From positions 58,193 to 122,192 of the forward strand of contig JJOH01000022.1 of assembly GCA_000696115.1 (NCBI GenBank): a DNA stretch of 64,000 bases. The letters are read 5' to 3'. The notes under the pieces are model-generated. The model did no database searches. It was not told where the DNA came from and worked only from the letters and a program-made list of their open reading frames with translations. The DNA comes from Streptomyces olindensis. GTDB lineage: Bacteria; Actinomycetota; Actinomycetes; Streptomycetales; Streptomycetaceae. This document shows, piece by piece, positions 56,467-64,000 of this stretch. A program made the position numbers and the translations under genes. Each line of letters starts with the position of its first letter. The first letter of the stretch is position 1.

Positions 56467-59417
56467 CGCAGGCCCCCTCGCAGTTCGACCAGATCCGCCA
56501 GCTCCGCGTCCGTCAGCTCCGTGAGCGCCGCCTCGCCCGAGCCGAGGACCGCGTCCGCCAGCTCCCGCTTGCGGGCGAGCAGTGCGGCGATGCGGTCCTC
56601 GATGGTTCCCTCGGCGATGATCCGGTGCACCTGCACGGGCCGCGTCTGCCCGATGCGGTAGGCGCGGTCGGTCGCCTGCGCCTCCACCGCCGGGTTCCAC
56701 CAGCGGTCGTAGTGCACGACGTGCTCGGCCCGGGTGAGGTTCAGGCCCGTGCCCGCCGCCTTCAGCGACAGCAGGAACACCGGCACGTCACCGTCCTGGA
56801 AGCGCCGCACCATCGCCTCGCGCTCGGCGACGGGCGTCCCGCCGTGCAGGAACTGCGTGGGCGTGCCGCGCACGGCCAGGTGCCGTTCGAGGAGGCGGGC
56901 CATCTGCACGTACTGCGTGAAGACCAGCACGCCCGCCCGCGCCGCGAGAATCGTGTCGAGCAGTTCGTCCAGCAGCTCCAGCTTCCCGGAACGTCCGGCG
57001 ATCACCGGCCGCTCCTCCTTGAGGTACTGCGCGGGGTGGTTGCAGATCTGCTTGAGACCGGTCAGCAGCTTCACGATCAGGCCACGCCGCGCCATGCTGT
57101 CCGCCGCGGCGATCTCCGCGAGCGCCTCGCGCACCACGGCCTCGTACAGACCCGCCTGCTCCTGGGTGAGCGACACGGCGTGATCCGTCTCCGTCTTCGG
57201 CGGCAGCTCGGGCGCGATCCCCGGGTCCGACTTCCGGCGGCGCAGCAGGAACGGCCGGACCAGCCGGGACAGCCGGTCCGCGGCGGCCGGATCCTGGCCG
57301 CCCTCGACGGCCTCGGCGTACCGCCGGCGGAAGGTGCCGAGCCGGCCGAGCAGCCCCGGGGTGGTCCAGTCGAGGATCGCCCACAGCTCCGACAGGTTGT
57401 TCTCCACCGGGGTGCCGGTGAGCGCCACGCGCGCGCGTGCCCCGATGGAACGCAGCTCCCGGGCGGTCGAGGAGTGCGGGTTCTTCACGTGCTGGGCCTC
57501 GTCGGTCACGAGCAGGCCCCATGGCACCTCGGCCAGCCGGGACGCGTCCAGGCGCATCGTGCCGTAGGTGGTGAGCACGAACTCCCCGTCGGCCAGGTCG
57601 TCCAGGCTGCGCCGCGCGCCGTGGAAGCGCCGCACGGGGGTGCCGGGCGCGAACCGCTCGATCTCCCGCTGCCAGTTGCCCATCAGGGACGTCGGGCAGA
57701 CCACCAGGGTGGACCCGGCGGACCGGGCGTCGGTCTGCCGGTGCAGGTGCAGGGCGATCAGCGTGATCGTCTTGCCGAGCCCCATGTCGTCGGCGAGACA
57801 GCAGCCGAGGCCCAGCGACGTCATCCCCGCGAGCCAGTTCAGGCCCCGCCGCTGGTAGTCCCGCAGGGTCGCCGCGAGGGCGGCCGGCTGCTCCACGGGC
57901 TGCTGCCCCTCCGGGTTCTCGAGCCTCTCCCGCAGGGCCGCCAGCCACCCGGTGGGCCGCACCTCGACCCTGTGGCCGTCCACCTCCGCCCAGCCGGTCA
58001 GGGCCGCGCCCAGCGCGTCCACCGGCGTGACCTTGTGGTCCTGCCGGGAACGGGCCAGGCGCACCTCCTGGGGGTCGACCAGGACCCACTGGTCGCGCAG
58101 CCGCACCACCGGGCGTTTGGCCTCGGCGAGTCGGTCCAGTTCCTCGCGGCTCAGCCGCTGGTCGCCCAGGGCGAACGACCAGTTGAACGCGAGCAGCGCG
58201 TCGGCGGAGAGGAACGACGGCATGGCGGCGGAGGCCCTGCCGGACTCGGAGTCGGACTCGGACCGGGACTCGGACGCGTACGTGGACGCGTGCTCCTCGT
58301 CGGACGGTCCCGCCTCGGCGGGTCCCACCTCCGCGCACGTGGTGAACTCGCGGGTCAGACCCTTCGGCCAGTGCACGTCGACCCCGGCCGCCGCCAGGGC
58401 GCGGGCGCCGGCGCCGAGGAGTTCGGTGACGTCCTCATCGGCGAGTTCGACCGCGTCCGGCACGGCCGCCGACAGCAGCGGCGTCAGCGACGGCCAGGCC
58501 CGGGCCGCACGGCGCAGGGCGAGCAGGACGTCCATCCGCGCGCGCGGGCCGAACGCCTCGCTCCGGGCGCCGTCCGCCCAGACGTCGGCCGCGTCCGCGA
58601 CGAGCGCGGCATCACTCACGCTGTGCACCTGGAGCACGGCCAGGAACGTCACGTCCGTGCCGTCGGACGCTGCGGCGCCGGAGGTCGTGGCGCCTGCCGA
58701 CGGGGTACCGGACGCCATGGTGTCGGCCGTCGTGCCGGCCGGGCCATGTGCCTCTGTCGTACCAACAGCCTCTGCCAGCCCGCGCGCCTCGATCCGCAAC
58801 GAAAGCCGCACTCCCGCGTCGTGCCCCGCCGCGATGTCCGCCGCCCACGCGCGCTGCTCCGGCAGGTGCACCGGGTCGGGCGCCGCGTAGGCGGGACCGC
58901 CGGTCACCAGGGGCGCGGCGGGGGAGCGCGGGAGGGTGTCGGCGACCGCGTCGAGGAAGGCGCGCAGGAGCTGCTCCGGGTCGGGCAACCGCGGCGCCCC
59001 GGAGCCGGCCGGCGGCACGGCATGCGCCTCGGGCGGCATCGCGGCGGCGAGGCGGCGGACGGCCTCGACGTCCTGGGCGCGCAGCGGGCCCGTGCGCCAG
59101 GCGTCGTGGTCGCCCGGGGACAGCCCCGGGAGCAGCAGTCCGCGGGCCACGAGGTGCAGGGCGTGCAGGGCCGCCGCGCCCCAGAACACGGTGGACCGGT
59201 GCCCCTGCGCACCGGCACGCGCACGCGTGAGGAACGGTAGGGCCGCGCCGACGGGCAGCAGGACGGCGGGCACGTCCTCGCGCTCGACCCCGTCGTCGCC
59301 GGGCACGACGACGGTCAGGTCCGCGACGGTCGCCGACGCCACGGCCGGAGGAGGCGCGCCGTCGGGCCGCCAGAACGCGACGGTGCCAGTGCGGGCCGGG
59401 TCGCCGGGCAGGAACAC
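56463..59417 (-). CDS. SNF2-family DEAD/DEAH helicase
   Basis: A 984-residue Swi2/Snf2 ATPase. The C-terminal half is the motor: Walker A ADDMGLGKTITLIALHLHRQ, TTYGTMRLD, box II VTDEAQHVKN, LTGTPVENNLSELW, GVLVFTQYVQMARLLERHL and QATDRAYRIGQTRPVQVHRI. The N-terminal 500 residues hold a bacterial SNF2 accessory domain (around LSADALLAFNWSFALGDQRL) and two low-complexity linkers, one a Ser/Glu/Asp run (ESRSESDSES). Such proteins remodel nucleoprotein or clear RNA polymerase. The frame opens at a GTG (59417) with no clear ribosome binding site and no other in-frame start, so the true N-terminus is uncertain. Confidence 0.92.
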   Translation of the reverse strand: MFLPGDPARTGTVAFWRPDGAPPPAVASATVADLTVVVPGDDGVEREDVPAVLLPVGAALPFLTRARAGAQGHRSTVFWGAAALHALHLVARGLLLPGLSPGDHDAWRTGPLRAQDVEAVRRLAAAMPPEAHAVPPAGSGAPRLPDPEQLLRAFLDAVADTLPRSPAAPLVTGGPAYAAPDPVHLPEQRAWAADIAAGHDAGVRLSLRIEARGLAEAVGTTEAHGPAGTTADTMASGTPSAGATTSGAAASDGTDVTFLAVLQVHSVSDAALVADAADVWADGARSEAFGPRARMDVLLALRRAARAWPSLTPLLSAAVPDAVELADEDVTELLGAGARALAAAGVDVHWPKGLTREFTTCAEVGPAEAGPSDEEHASTYASESRSESDSESGRASAAMPSFLSADALLAFNWSFALGDQRLSREELDRLAEAKRPVVRLRDQWVLVDPQEVRLARSRQDHKVTPVDALGAALTGWAEVDGHRVEVRPTGWLAALRERLENPEGQQPVEQPAALAATLRDYQRRGLNWLAGMTSLGLGCCLADDMGLGKTITLIALHLHRQTDARSAGSTLVVCPTSLMGNWQREIERFAPGTPVRRFHGARRSLDDLADGEFVLTTYGTMRLDASRLAEVPWGLLVTDEAQHVKNPHSSTARELRSIGARARVALTGTPVENNLSELWAILDWTTPGLLGRLGTFRRRYAEAVEGGQDPAAADRLSRLVRPFLLRRRKSDPGIAPELPPKTETDHAVSLTQEQAGLYEAVVREALAEIAAADSMARRGLIVKLLTGLKQICNHPAQYLKEERPVIAGRSGKLELLDELLDTILAARAGVLVFTQYVQMARLLERHLAVRGTPTQFLHGGTPVAEREAMVRRFQDGDVPVFLLSLKAAGTGLNLTRAEHVVHYDRWWNPAVEAQATDRAYRIGQTRPVQVHRIIAEGTIEDRIAALLARKRELADAVLGSGEAALTELTDAELADLVELRGGLR

Positions 59418-59706
59418 GGCGCAGCAATGGGCCAGTTCGGAGATCTCGGAGGAAGGTGCCGGGGGAGTCGGATGCTCGACTATGACTGATTCCTCAAATT
59501 TGACTAGCGGGACGGAGTGGCCGAGGGTACAGCACTTTCGGCGCAGACGGGTATGGCTGAGCTGTGAGCTGGGTCACCATGGAGGTCTCAGGGGTGCGTC
59601 GGGGTCGTGCCTCAGGGATGTCTCAGGGTCGCGGTCCGGAACCGCCGCACGCGCGGGTCCGTTTTCGGGACAGAGAGCGGCAATGGCCGCGAAGGAGGCG
59701 ACAGTC

Positions 59707-59889
59707 ATGTCGAAGAACGCCAAGATCGCCGCGGGCGGTGTGGCTGCCGGGCTCATCCTGCTGATCTGGCTGCCCTGGTGGGCCGCGCTGCTGATCATCC
59801 TGGGTGTCCCGGCCGCCGCGTACCTCACGCTGGACCCCTCACAGCGGCGCAGGCTGCGCCGCGCGACCCGCAAGGAGCTCGGCCGCTGA
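59707..59889 (+). CDS. Small membrane protein with basic tail
   Basis: A 60-residue protein: start KNAKIAAGG, a hydrophobic hairpin (LILLIWLPWWAALLIILGVP, about 17-36) and a strongly basic end (RRRLRRATRKELGR). AAGGAGG precedes the ATG at 59707; an ATG 8 codons upstream is a weaker choice. Function unknown. Divergent from the helicase gene. Confidence 0.75.
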   Translation: MSKNAKIAAGGVAAGLILLIWLPWWAALLIILGVPAAAYLTLDPSQRRRLRRATRKELGR

Positions 59890-59937
59890 CCGGGCGTGCC
59901 GACAGTCCGGCCGGCCGGGGCTGGTCCGGCTCGCCGG

Positions 59938-60801
59938 TCAGTTCGGCCGTACGGCCATCTTGTCGAGCGCCTCGAGGAGGCCCGGCAGCTCCGGCCCCCG
60001 CCCCACCGGCAGGACCTCGCCGGGTTCCTCGTCGAGCAGCACGAAAGCGATGTCGTCGGTCCTGGCCACGAGCGACCAGCCGGGACCGTCGGCCCGCAGG
60101 GTCCGCGCGTCGCCCGGCGCGAAGGAGGACCGGACCCGGCCCAGCGGCGGCGGCGAGTCGACGTAACTGCGGGCCTCCGCGAGGACGCGCCGGATGCCGC
60201 GGTGGCTCGGCTGCCCGTTCTCGCCGCTCCGCTCCGGATTGTCGGCCGCCCCGCCGCCGTCCCCCTCACCCGGCGTCCCGGAGGACCCCGGTGCCGCGAA
60301 CGCCGCGTCGTCCACCTGCTCCCGCCACATCGCCCACTGCAGCGCGATCTCGTCGGCGCCCAGGCGCCGCTGGGCCGGTCCCCAGACGGTGGTGTCCGGC
60401 GGAGCCAGCGGGGGCCGGTCGTCGGCCTCCGGGCCGGGGTCGTGCGGCGCTGGCACTCCGGGGGCCGCGACGGCGACCGCCAGGGGCCAGCCGGGCAGCG
60501 CCGCGACGACCGTGCGCTCGTCGGGCGACAGCTCGTACTCCATGCCGCAGTCCCAGGACGCGATCGCGACGGCCACCAGGGAGACGTCGTCGATGACCAC
60601 GGTCCACCGGGCGCCGTCGCCGTCCTGGCCGAGCACCAGCCCGTACCCGTCGGCGAGCGGCGCGAGGCCGAGCGCCGCGCACGCCTCCGGGTAGTCGTCG
60701 CCCAGTACGCTCGGGAACTTCGCCGGCGTCAGCAGCACCGCCGTGAGCACATAGAGCGCATCGTCCTCGGCGGCGACGGCGTCCTCGTCCGTCCCGGCCA
60801 T
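59938..60801 (-). CDS. Hypothetical acidic protein, possible two-module type
   Basis: A 287-residue soluble acidic protein. The N-terminal half has ALYVLTAVLLTPAKFPSVLG and DDVSLVAVAIASWDCGMEYE; the C-terminal half has RTDDIAFVLLDEEPGEVLPV, with a Gly/Pro-rich linker around 185-215. No family recognised. GGGGAGG precedes the ATG at 60801. It stands alone on the minus strand. Confidence 0.72.
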   Translation of the reverse strand: MAGTDEDAVAAEDDALYVLTAVLLTPAKFPSVLGDDYPEACAALGLAPLADGYGLVLGQDGDGARWTVVIDDVSLVAVAIASWDCGMEYELSPDERTVVAALPGWPLAVAVAAPGVPAPHDPGPEADDRPPLAPPDTTVWGPAQRRLGADEIALQWAMWREQVDDAAFAAPGSSGTPGEGDGGGAADNPERSGENGQPSHRGIRRVLAEARSYVDSPPPLGRVRSSFAPGDARTLRADGPGWSLVARTDDIAFVLLDEEPGEVLPVGRGPELPGLLEALDKMAVRPN

Positions 60802-60936
60802 CCCAGCCTCCCCATCCGTTGGTCCAACGGCGCGCACCCTAGTGCGCCCGGAAGCCGCTTGTCACGACCTCGCGGGCGCACCCGGAGCTACAGTTTTCCG
60901 GCGGACGGGGCGAATCGACCGTCCGGGCCGGGTGCC

Positions 60937-61233
60937 TCACGCCGTCGGCAGTCCCAGCAGTTCACGGGCCACGGTGCCCGGAGCCTCGCCCCGTTCCCGC
61001 GCGAGCGCGATGACGGCCCGGCAGGCCAGCTCGTTCACCCCGAACGACAACGCCTCCGGCGACACCCAGCCGGCCGCCTCGTCGGCCCGCTCCTGGTCGT
61101 CCTCGGCGCACGCCGTGACATAGACGGCCGCGGCCTCGAAAAGATTGTGTGGACGTTTGTCCCCGTCGGACTTCGTCTCCGAGCGCAAGGCATCGGCGAC
61201 TCTGCCCCCGGCCTTGCGGACCTTGTTCCACAT
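60937..61233 (-). CDS. Small helical protein of unknown function
   Basis: A 98-residue protein from the ATG at 61233 (MWNKVRKAGGRVADALRSET), with GGAAGGTGG upstream. The middle, PHNLFEAAAVYVTACAEDDQ, and end, CRAVIALARERGEAPGTVAR, are predicted helical. A GTG at 61272 would add 13 polar residues. No motif recognised. It is divergent from the oxygenase-like gene with a small inverted repeat CCAAC-N5-GTTGG (61290-61304) between. Confidence 0.65.
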   Translation of the reverse strand: MWNKVRKAGGRVADALRSETKSDGDKRPHNLFEAAAVYVTACAEDDQERADEAAGWVSPEALSFGVNELACRAVIALARERGEAPGTVARELLGLPTA

Positions 61234-61333
61234 GTGCTGACCACCTTCCCCCTGTGCGTTTTCCCCGGTCACCGTTCATCTCCCGCTCCCCAACGTAAAG
61301 TTGGACCTTCGGTGGCAGAAGGGGGAGGGTACC

Positions 61334-62236
61334 GTGAAGCGCTTCGAACGGCTGGAACGAATCCGTCGAATGGACCCGTACCGGGACGCCTCGGAAATCT
61401 ACCGGCTGAGCGCGGCGTACGAGTTCCCCTGGGACTTCACCCGTTCCCTGGAGCTGGCCCTGTACCGCACCTACGCCGTCCCGAGCATCGGCCGGCTGCT
61501 CGCCGAGACGGCGGAGCTCACGGAGCGCACGCAGAAGCGCTACGACGACACCTCGTTGCTGCTGGACGCCATCGTCGAGCACGGCTTCGGCAGCGAGCGG
61601 GGCAGGACCGCGATCCGCCGCATCAACCAGATGCACCGCAGCTACGACATCAGCGACGAGGACATGCGCTACGTGCTCTGCACGTTCGTCGTGATGCCCA
61701 GGCGGTGGATCGACGCCTATGGCTGGCGCAGGATGTCGAGCCACGAGGTCGTCGCCAGTGTCGTCCACTACCGCACGCTCGGCCGGCACATGGGCATCAA
61801 GGACATCCCCGAGACGTACGAGGAGTTCGAGACCTGCCTCGACACCTACGAGGCGTCCCACTTCGCCTGGGACGAGAACGCCCGCCGCGTCTCGGACGCC
61901 ACGCTCGACCTCATGGTCTCCTGGTACCCGCGCCCGCTCGCGCCCCTGCTGCGCCCCGCGATCCTGTCGCTGCTCGACGACCCGCTCCTGCGTGCCTTCC
62001 GCTACACCCCGCCGAGCGCCGCCACGCGCGCGTGGGTACGTCGCGCGGTAGGGCTGCGGGGGCGTGCCGTCCGCCTGCTGCCGCCCCGGCGCGCCCCGCA
62101 CTTCGCCCGGCAGAACTGGGAGATCAAGAGCTACCCGAACGGTTACCGGATCGCCGAACTGGGCACGCGCCCCGTTCCCGGAGTCCGGGGCTGCCCCGTG
62201 CGGCACCTGGAGGTGCCCGGCTCCGAGGCCCGGTGA
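61334..62236 (+). CDS. MpaB/DUF2236-type oxygenase-like protein
   Basis: A 300-residue protein of the ER-bound oxygenase MpaB / latex-clearing family. Characteristic stretches are MDPYRDASEIYRLSAAYEFP, ALYRTYAVPSIGRLLAETAE, the histidine-rich RINQMHRSYDISDEDMRYVL and FVVMPRRWIDAYGWRRMSSH. Family members bind haem and cleave or oxidise hydrophobic substrates. GTG at 61334 has GGGGGAGGG nine bases before it. The substrate is unknown; no pathway genes adjoin it. Confidence 0.8.
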   Translation: MKRFERLERIRRMDPYRDASEIYRLSAAYEFPWDFTRSLELALYRTYAVPSIGRLLAETAELTERTQKRYDDTSLLLDAIVEHGFGSERGRTAIRRINQMHRSYDISDEDMRYVLCTFVVMPRRWIDAYGWRRMSSHEVVASVVHYRTLGRHMGIKDIPETYEEFETCLDTYEASHFAWDENARRVSDATLDLMVSWYPRPLAPLLRPAILSLLDDPLLRAFRYTPPSAATRAWVRRAVGLRGRAVRLLPPRRAPHFARQNWEIKSYPNGYRIAELGTRPVPGVRGCPVRHLEVPGSEAR

Positions 62237-62257
62237 CGCGCTGTCTCCATCCTCGTC

Positions 62258-62866
62258 TCAGCCCTCGCGGACGGCGAGCGCCAGGAAGCGGGCGTCCTCG
62301 TCGGTGTACGACGTCAGGCGCCACCCGGAACCGGCCAGCAGCGGACGCAGGTTGGGTTCGGCGCGCAGGTCGTCCGGGGTGAGCGGGCGGCCGTGGCGAG
62401 CCGCCAGCGCCGCCCTGCCGATGGGGTGGAACAGCGCCAGCACCCCACCGGGACGCACCACGCGCGCCAGCTCCCGCAGGTTCTCGGCCGGGCTCGGCAG
62501 ATGCGAGATGAGGCCCGCCCCGAACACGGCGTCCAGCGACCGCGGGCGCAGGGGCAGCGCGGCGACGTCCGCGAGCAGCAACGCCCCGTCACGGTCCCGT
62601 CCGGCCCGTACGGCCTCGCGGAGCATGGCCGGGGTGAGATCGGCCCCGACGACCACTCCCGATGGCCCCACGGCGGCCCGCAGCGGCGGCAGGGCGCGCC
62701 CGGTGCCGCACCCCGCGTCGAGCACACGGTCGCCCGCACGCAGCCCGAGCTCCGCGACGGCGGCGGCGTAGGCCGGGCCGTCGTCGGGGAACCGGGTGTC
62801 CCAGTCGGCGGCGCGGGCGGCGAAGAACTCCTGGACACGCGTCTGCTCGTCGCTCATGTACCGCAT
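62258..62866 (-). CDS. SAM-dependent methyltransferase
   Basis: A 202-residue class-I methyltransferase. Motif I is AGDRVLDAGCGTGRALPPLR; then GVVVGADLTPAMLREAVRAG, LLLADVAALPLRPRSLDAVF and LARVVRPGGVLALFHPIG. It belongs to the small UbiE/COQ5-like group; the substrate is unknown. Two ATGs three codons apart (62866, 62857) are possible; the first has GTGAGG nearby. It is convergent with the oxygenase-like gene. Confidence 0.85.
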   Translation of the reverse strand: MRYMSDEQTRVQEFFAARAADWDTRFPDDGPAYAAAVAELGLRAGDRVLDAGCGTGRALPPLRAAVGPSGVVVGADLTPAMLREAVRAGRDRDGALLLADVAALPLRPRSLDAVFGAGLISHLPSPAENLRELARVVRPGGVLALFHPIGRAALAARHGRPLTPDDLRAEPNLRPLLAGSGWRLTSYTDEDARFLALAVREG

Positions 62867-63009
62867 GATTCCTCACCGGCACGGATGACGCCTCAGCGCA
62901 CACGTTCGAGCGTGACCCGATCGTTCCGGTACATCTCTGCGTCATATTCCAACACCTTTCGAAACGCGCCCCCTTCACGCGCCCCTGGCGGGTCTAGCGT
63001 CCCGGGGCC

Positions 63010-63783
63010 ATGGGACACCTGGACCACGCCGCCCTGGGGTGGCTGACCCCCGCGCTGTCGTACGTGATGGCCTGCATAGGCGCCGCCCTCGGGCTGCGCT
63101 GCACCGTCCGCGCGCTCGGCGCCACCGGACGCTCGCGCCGCAACTGGCTCGTCACCGCCGCGTCGGCGATCGGCACCGGCATCTGGACCATGCACTTCGT
63201 GGCCATGCTCGGTTTCAGCGTCGCCGGCACCGACATCCGCTACGACGTGCCGCTCACCCTCCTGAGCCTGCTCGTCGCCATGGTCGTCGTCTGCGCCGGC
63301 GTCTTCGTCGTCGGCTACAGCCGTGACCGCGGCCGGGCCCTGCTGCTCGGCGGGCTCACCACCGGCCTCGGCGTCGCGAGCATGCACTATCTGGGCATGG
63401 CCGCCGTCCGTCTGCACGGCGACGTGAGCTACGACCCGGTGCTCGTCGGGCTCTCCGTCCTGATCGCCGTCGTCGCCGCGACGGCGGCCCTGTGGGCGGC
63501 GCTCAACATCAAGTCGCCCGTCGCCGTCACCCTCGCCTCCCTGATCATGGGGGCGGCGGTCAGCAGCATGCACTACACCGGGATGTTCGCGGTGAGCGTG
63601 CGCGTCACGCCCTCCGGTCAGCTCCTGCCCGGGGCCACGGCGATGCAGTTCATCTTCCCCCTCGCCGTTGGCCTCGGGTCCTACCTCTTCCTGACCTCGG
63701 CCTTCGTCGCGCTGTCACCGACGGCGGGGGAGCGCGAGGCGTCCGCGTCGGCCCAGCGGCCGGTCGAGACTCCCGCCCACTAG
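63010..63783 (+). CDS. MHYT-domain membrane sensor
   Basis: A 257-residue protein with about seven membrane helices and the three MHYT repeats that name the family: GIWTMHFVAML, GVASMHYLGMAA and AVSSMHYTGMFA. MHYT domains are thought to bind copper and sense gases such as oxygen or NO. Here the domain stands alone, without the attached kinase or diguanylate cyclase often seen. Another gene begins 116 bases downstream. A short charged tail ends the protein. Confidence 0.93.
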   Translation: MGHLDHAALGWLTPALSYVMACIGAALGLRCTVRALGATGRSRRNWLVTAASAIGTGIWTMHFVAMLGFSVAGTDIRYDVPLTLLSLLVAMVVVCAGVFVVGYSRDRGRALLLGGLTTGLGVASMHYLGMAAVRLHGDVSYDPVLVGLSVLIAVVAATAALWAALNIKSPVAVTLASLIMGAAVSSMHYTGMFAVSVRVTPSGQLLPGATAMQFIFPLAVGLGSYLFLTSAFVALSPTAGEREASASAQRPVETPAH

Positions 63784-63898
63784 CCGCGGCCGCTCCCCGG
63801 CGGCCCGCCCGTAGCCCCGACGGCACACCCCGAGGCCCGGGTGGCTCACCCCGAAGTCTTGGTGGCATTCCGTCGAACCACTCCCGAGCGAGGAGTCC

Positions 63899-64000
63899 AT
63901 GCGTACACCCCGGAGGACCTCCGCAGCCGGCGCCGACGCGCCGCCGCCCCCGCCCGCGCGCGGTCGCCGCGCGCACGCCGGACCGCCCGCCGACGAGGGC
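63899..64000 (+). CDS. Start of an unidentified protein (truncated by window)
   Basis: The first 34 codons after CGAGGAGTCC: RTPRRTSAAGADAPPPPPAR then basic and Pro-rich residues, ending PPADEG. Such N-terminal tails precede the membrane part of nitrate/nitrite-sensing histidine kinases in Streptomyces, and the MHYT sensor just upstream would suit this, but the visible portion is not enough to prove it. Confidence 0.5.
   Translation, partial: MRTPRRTSAAGADAPPPPPARGRRAHAGPPADEG

Noticed and set aside
56313..59240. 975-codon plus-strand frame opposite the SNF2 gene
   Set aside because: Antisense shadow of a gene with all helicase motifs on the other strand.

Overview
The window is high-GC actinobacterial chromosome, almost certainly Streptomyces. 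Evidence: strong G/C third-codon bias, many GTG and TTG starts, a tripeptidyl aminopeptidase closely matching the Streptomyces Tap I remember, a urease cluster lacking ureE, a 512-residue ATP-dependent DNA ligase, and the xylA/xylB/ROK locus. From memory the order resembles the S. coelicolor SCO1160-SCO1240 stretch read in reverse; no search was run. I see no rRNA, tRNA, CRISPR, insertion sequence or prophage. It reads as a metabolic and regulatory stretch with little sign of mobile DNA.

Left part (1-19600). The 5' end of a secreted NlpC/P60 peptidoglycan hydrolase sits behind a recognisable c-di-AMP (ydaO-type) riboswitch. Next come a ClpP paralogue whose catalytic serine position is alanine, with a small helical partner, divergent from an orphan Phd/YefM antitoxin-like gene; a YhgE/Pip-type membrane protein divergent from a TetR regulator; the urease operon ureABCFGD behind a GlnR-like half-site; secreted Tap; a nucleoside-diphosphate-sugar epimerase-like protein; a PlsC acyltransferase; an RpiB-family isomerase; two SpoIIE/PP2C sensor phosphatases; and an arginine/ornithine pair (DDAH-like hydrolase and RocD) with an Lrp regulator.

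Middle part (19600-36500). A tightly overlapping operon encodes a LytTR response regulator, a two-helix membrane protein, a sodium:solute symporter and a LytS-type histidine kinase, which looks like a transporter-coupled two-component system. Then come a Ser/Thr kinase with a duplicated extracytoplasmic module beside a PASTA lipoprotein, a CtaG-like membrane protein, 6-phosphofructokinase, the MurT/GatD lipid II amidation pair, peptide deformylase, a TetR/acyl-CoA dehydrogenase divergon, a DUF4352 lipoprotein, a decayed cupin gene and a TenA-like protein. Three copies of a Streptomyces-type dispersed GC-rich repeat lie in gene-end spacers here.

Right part (36500-64000). An ATP-dependent DNA ligase, NUDIX hydrolase and aldehyde dehydrogenase run together. 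They are followed by an FAD oxidoreductase divergent from an XRE-cupin regulator, an operon of quinone oxidoreductase plus two acyl-CoA dehydrogenases, a Tat-exported GDPD-like phosphodiesterase, an NAGPA-type glycosidase, a methyltransferase-NUDIX fusion with a DUF5519 protein, and a Tat-exported amidase. Then comes the xylose locus: ROK regulator, xylB, divergent xylA. The spacer between xylB and the ROK gene holds G-runs, a hairpin and about five 31-bp tandem repeats. The end carries an LP-repeat membrane protein, a SWIM protein/SNF2 helicase pair, several small unknown proteins, an MpaB-like oxygenase, a methyltransferase, an MHYT membrane sensor and the first codons of a further gene.
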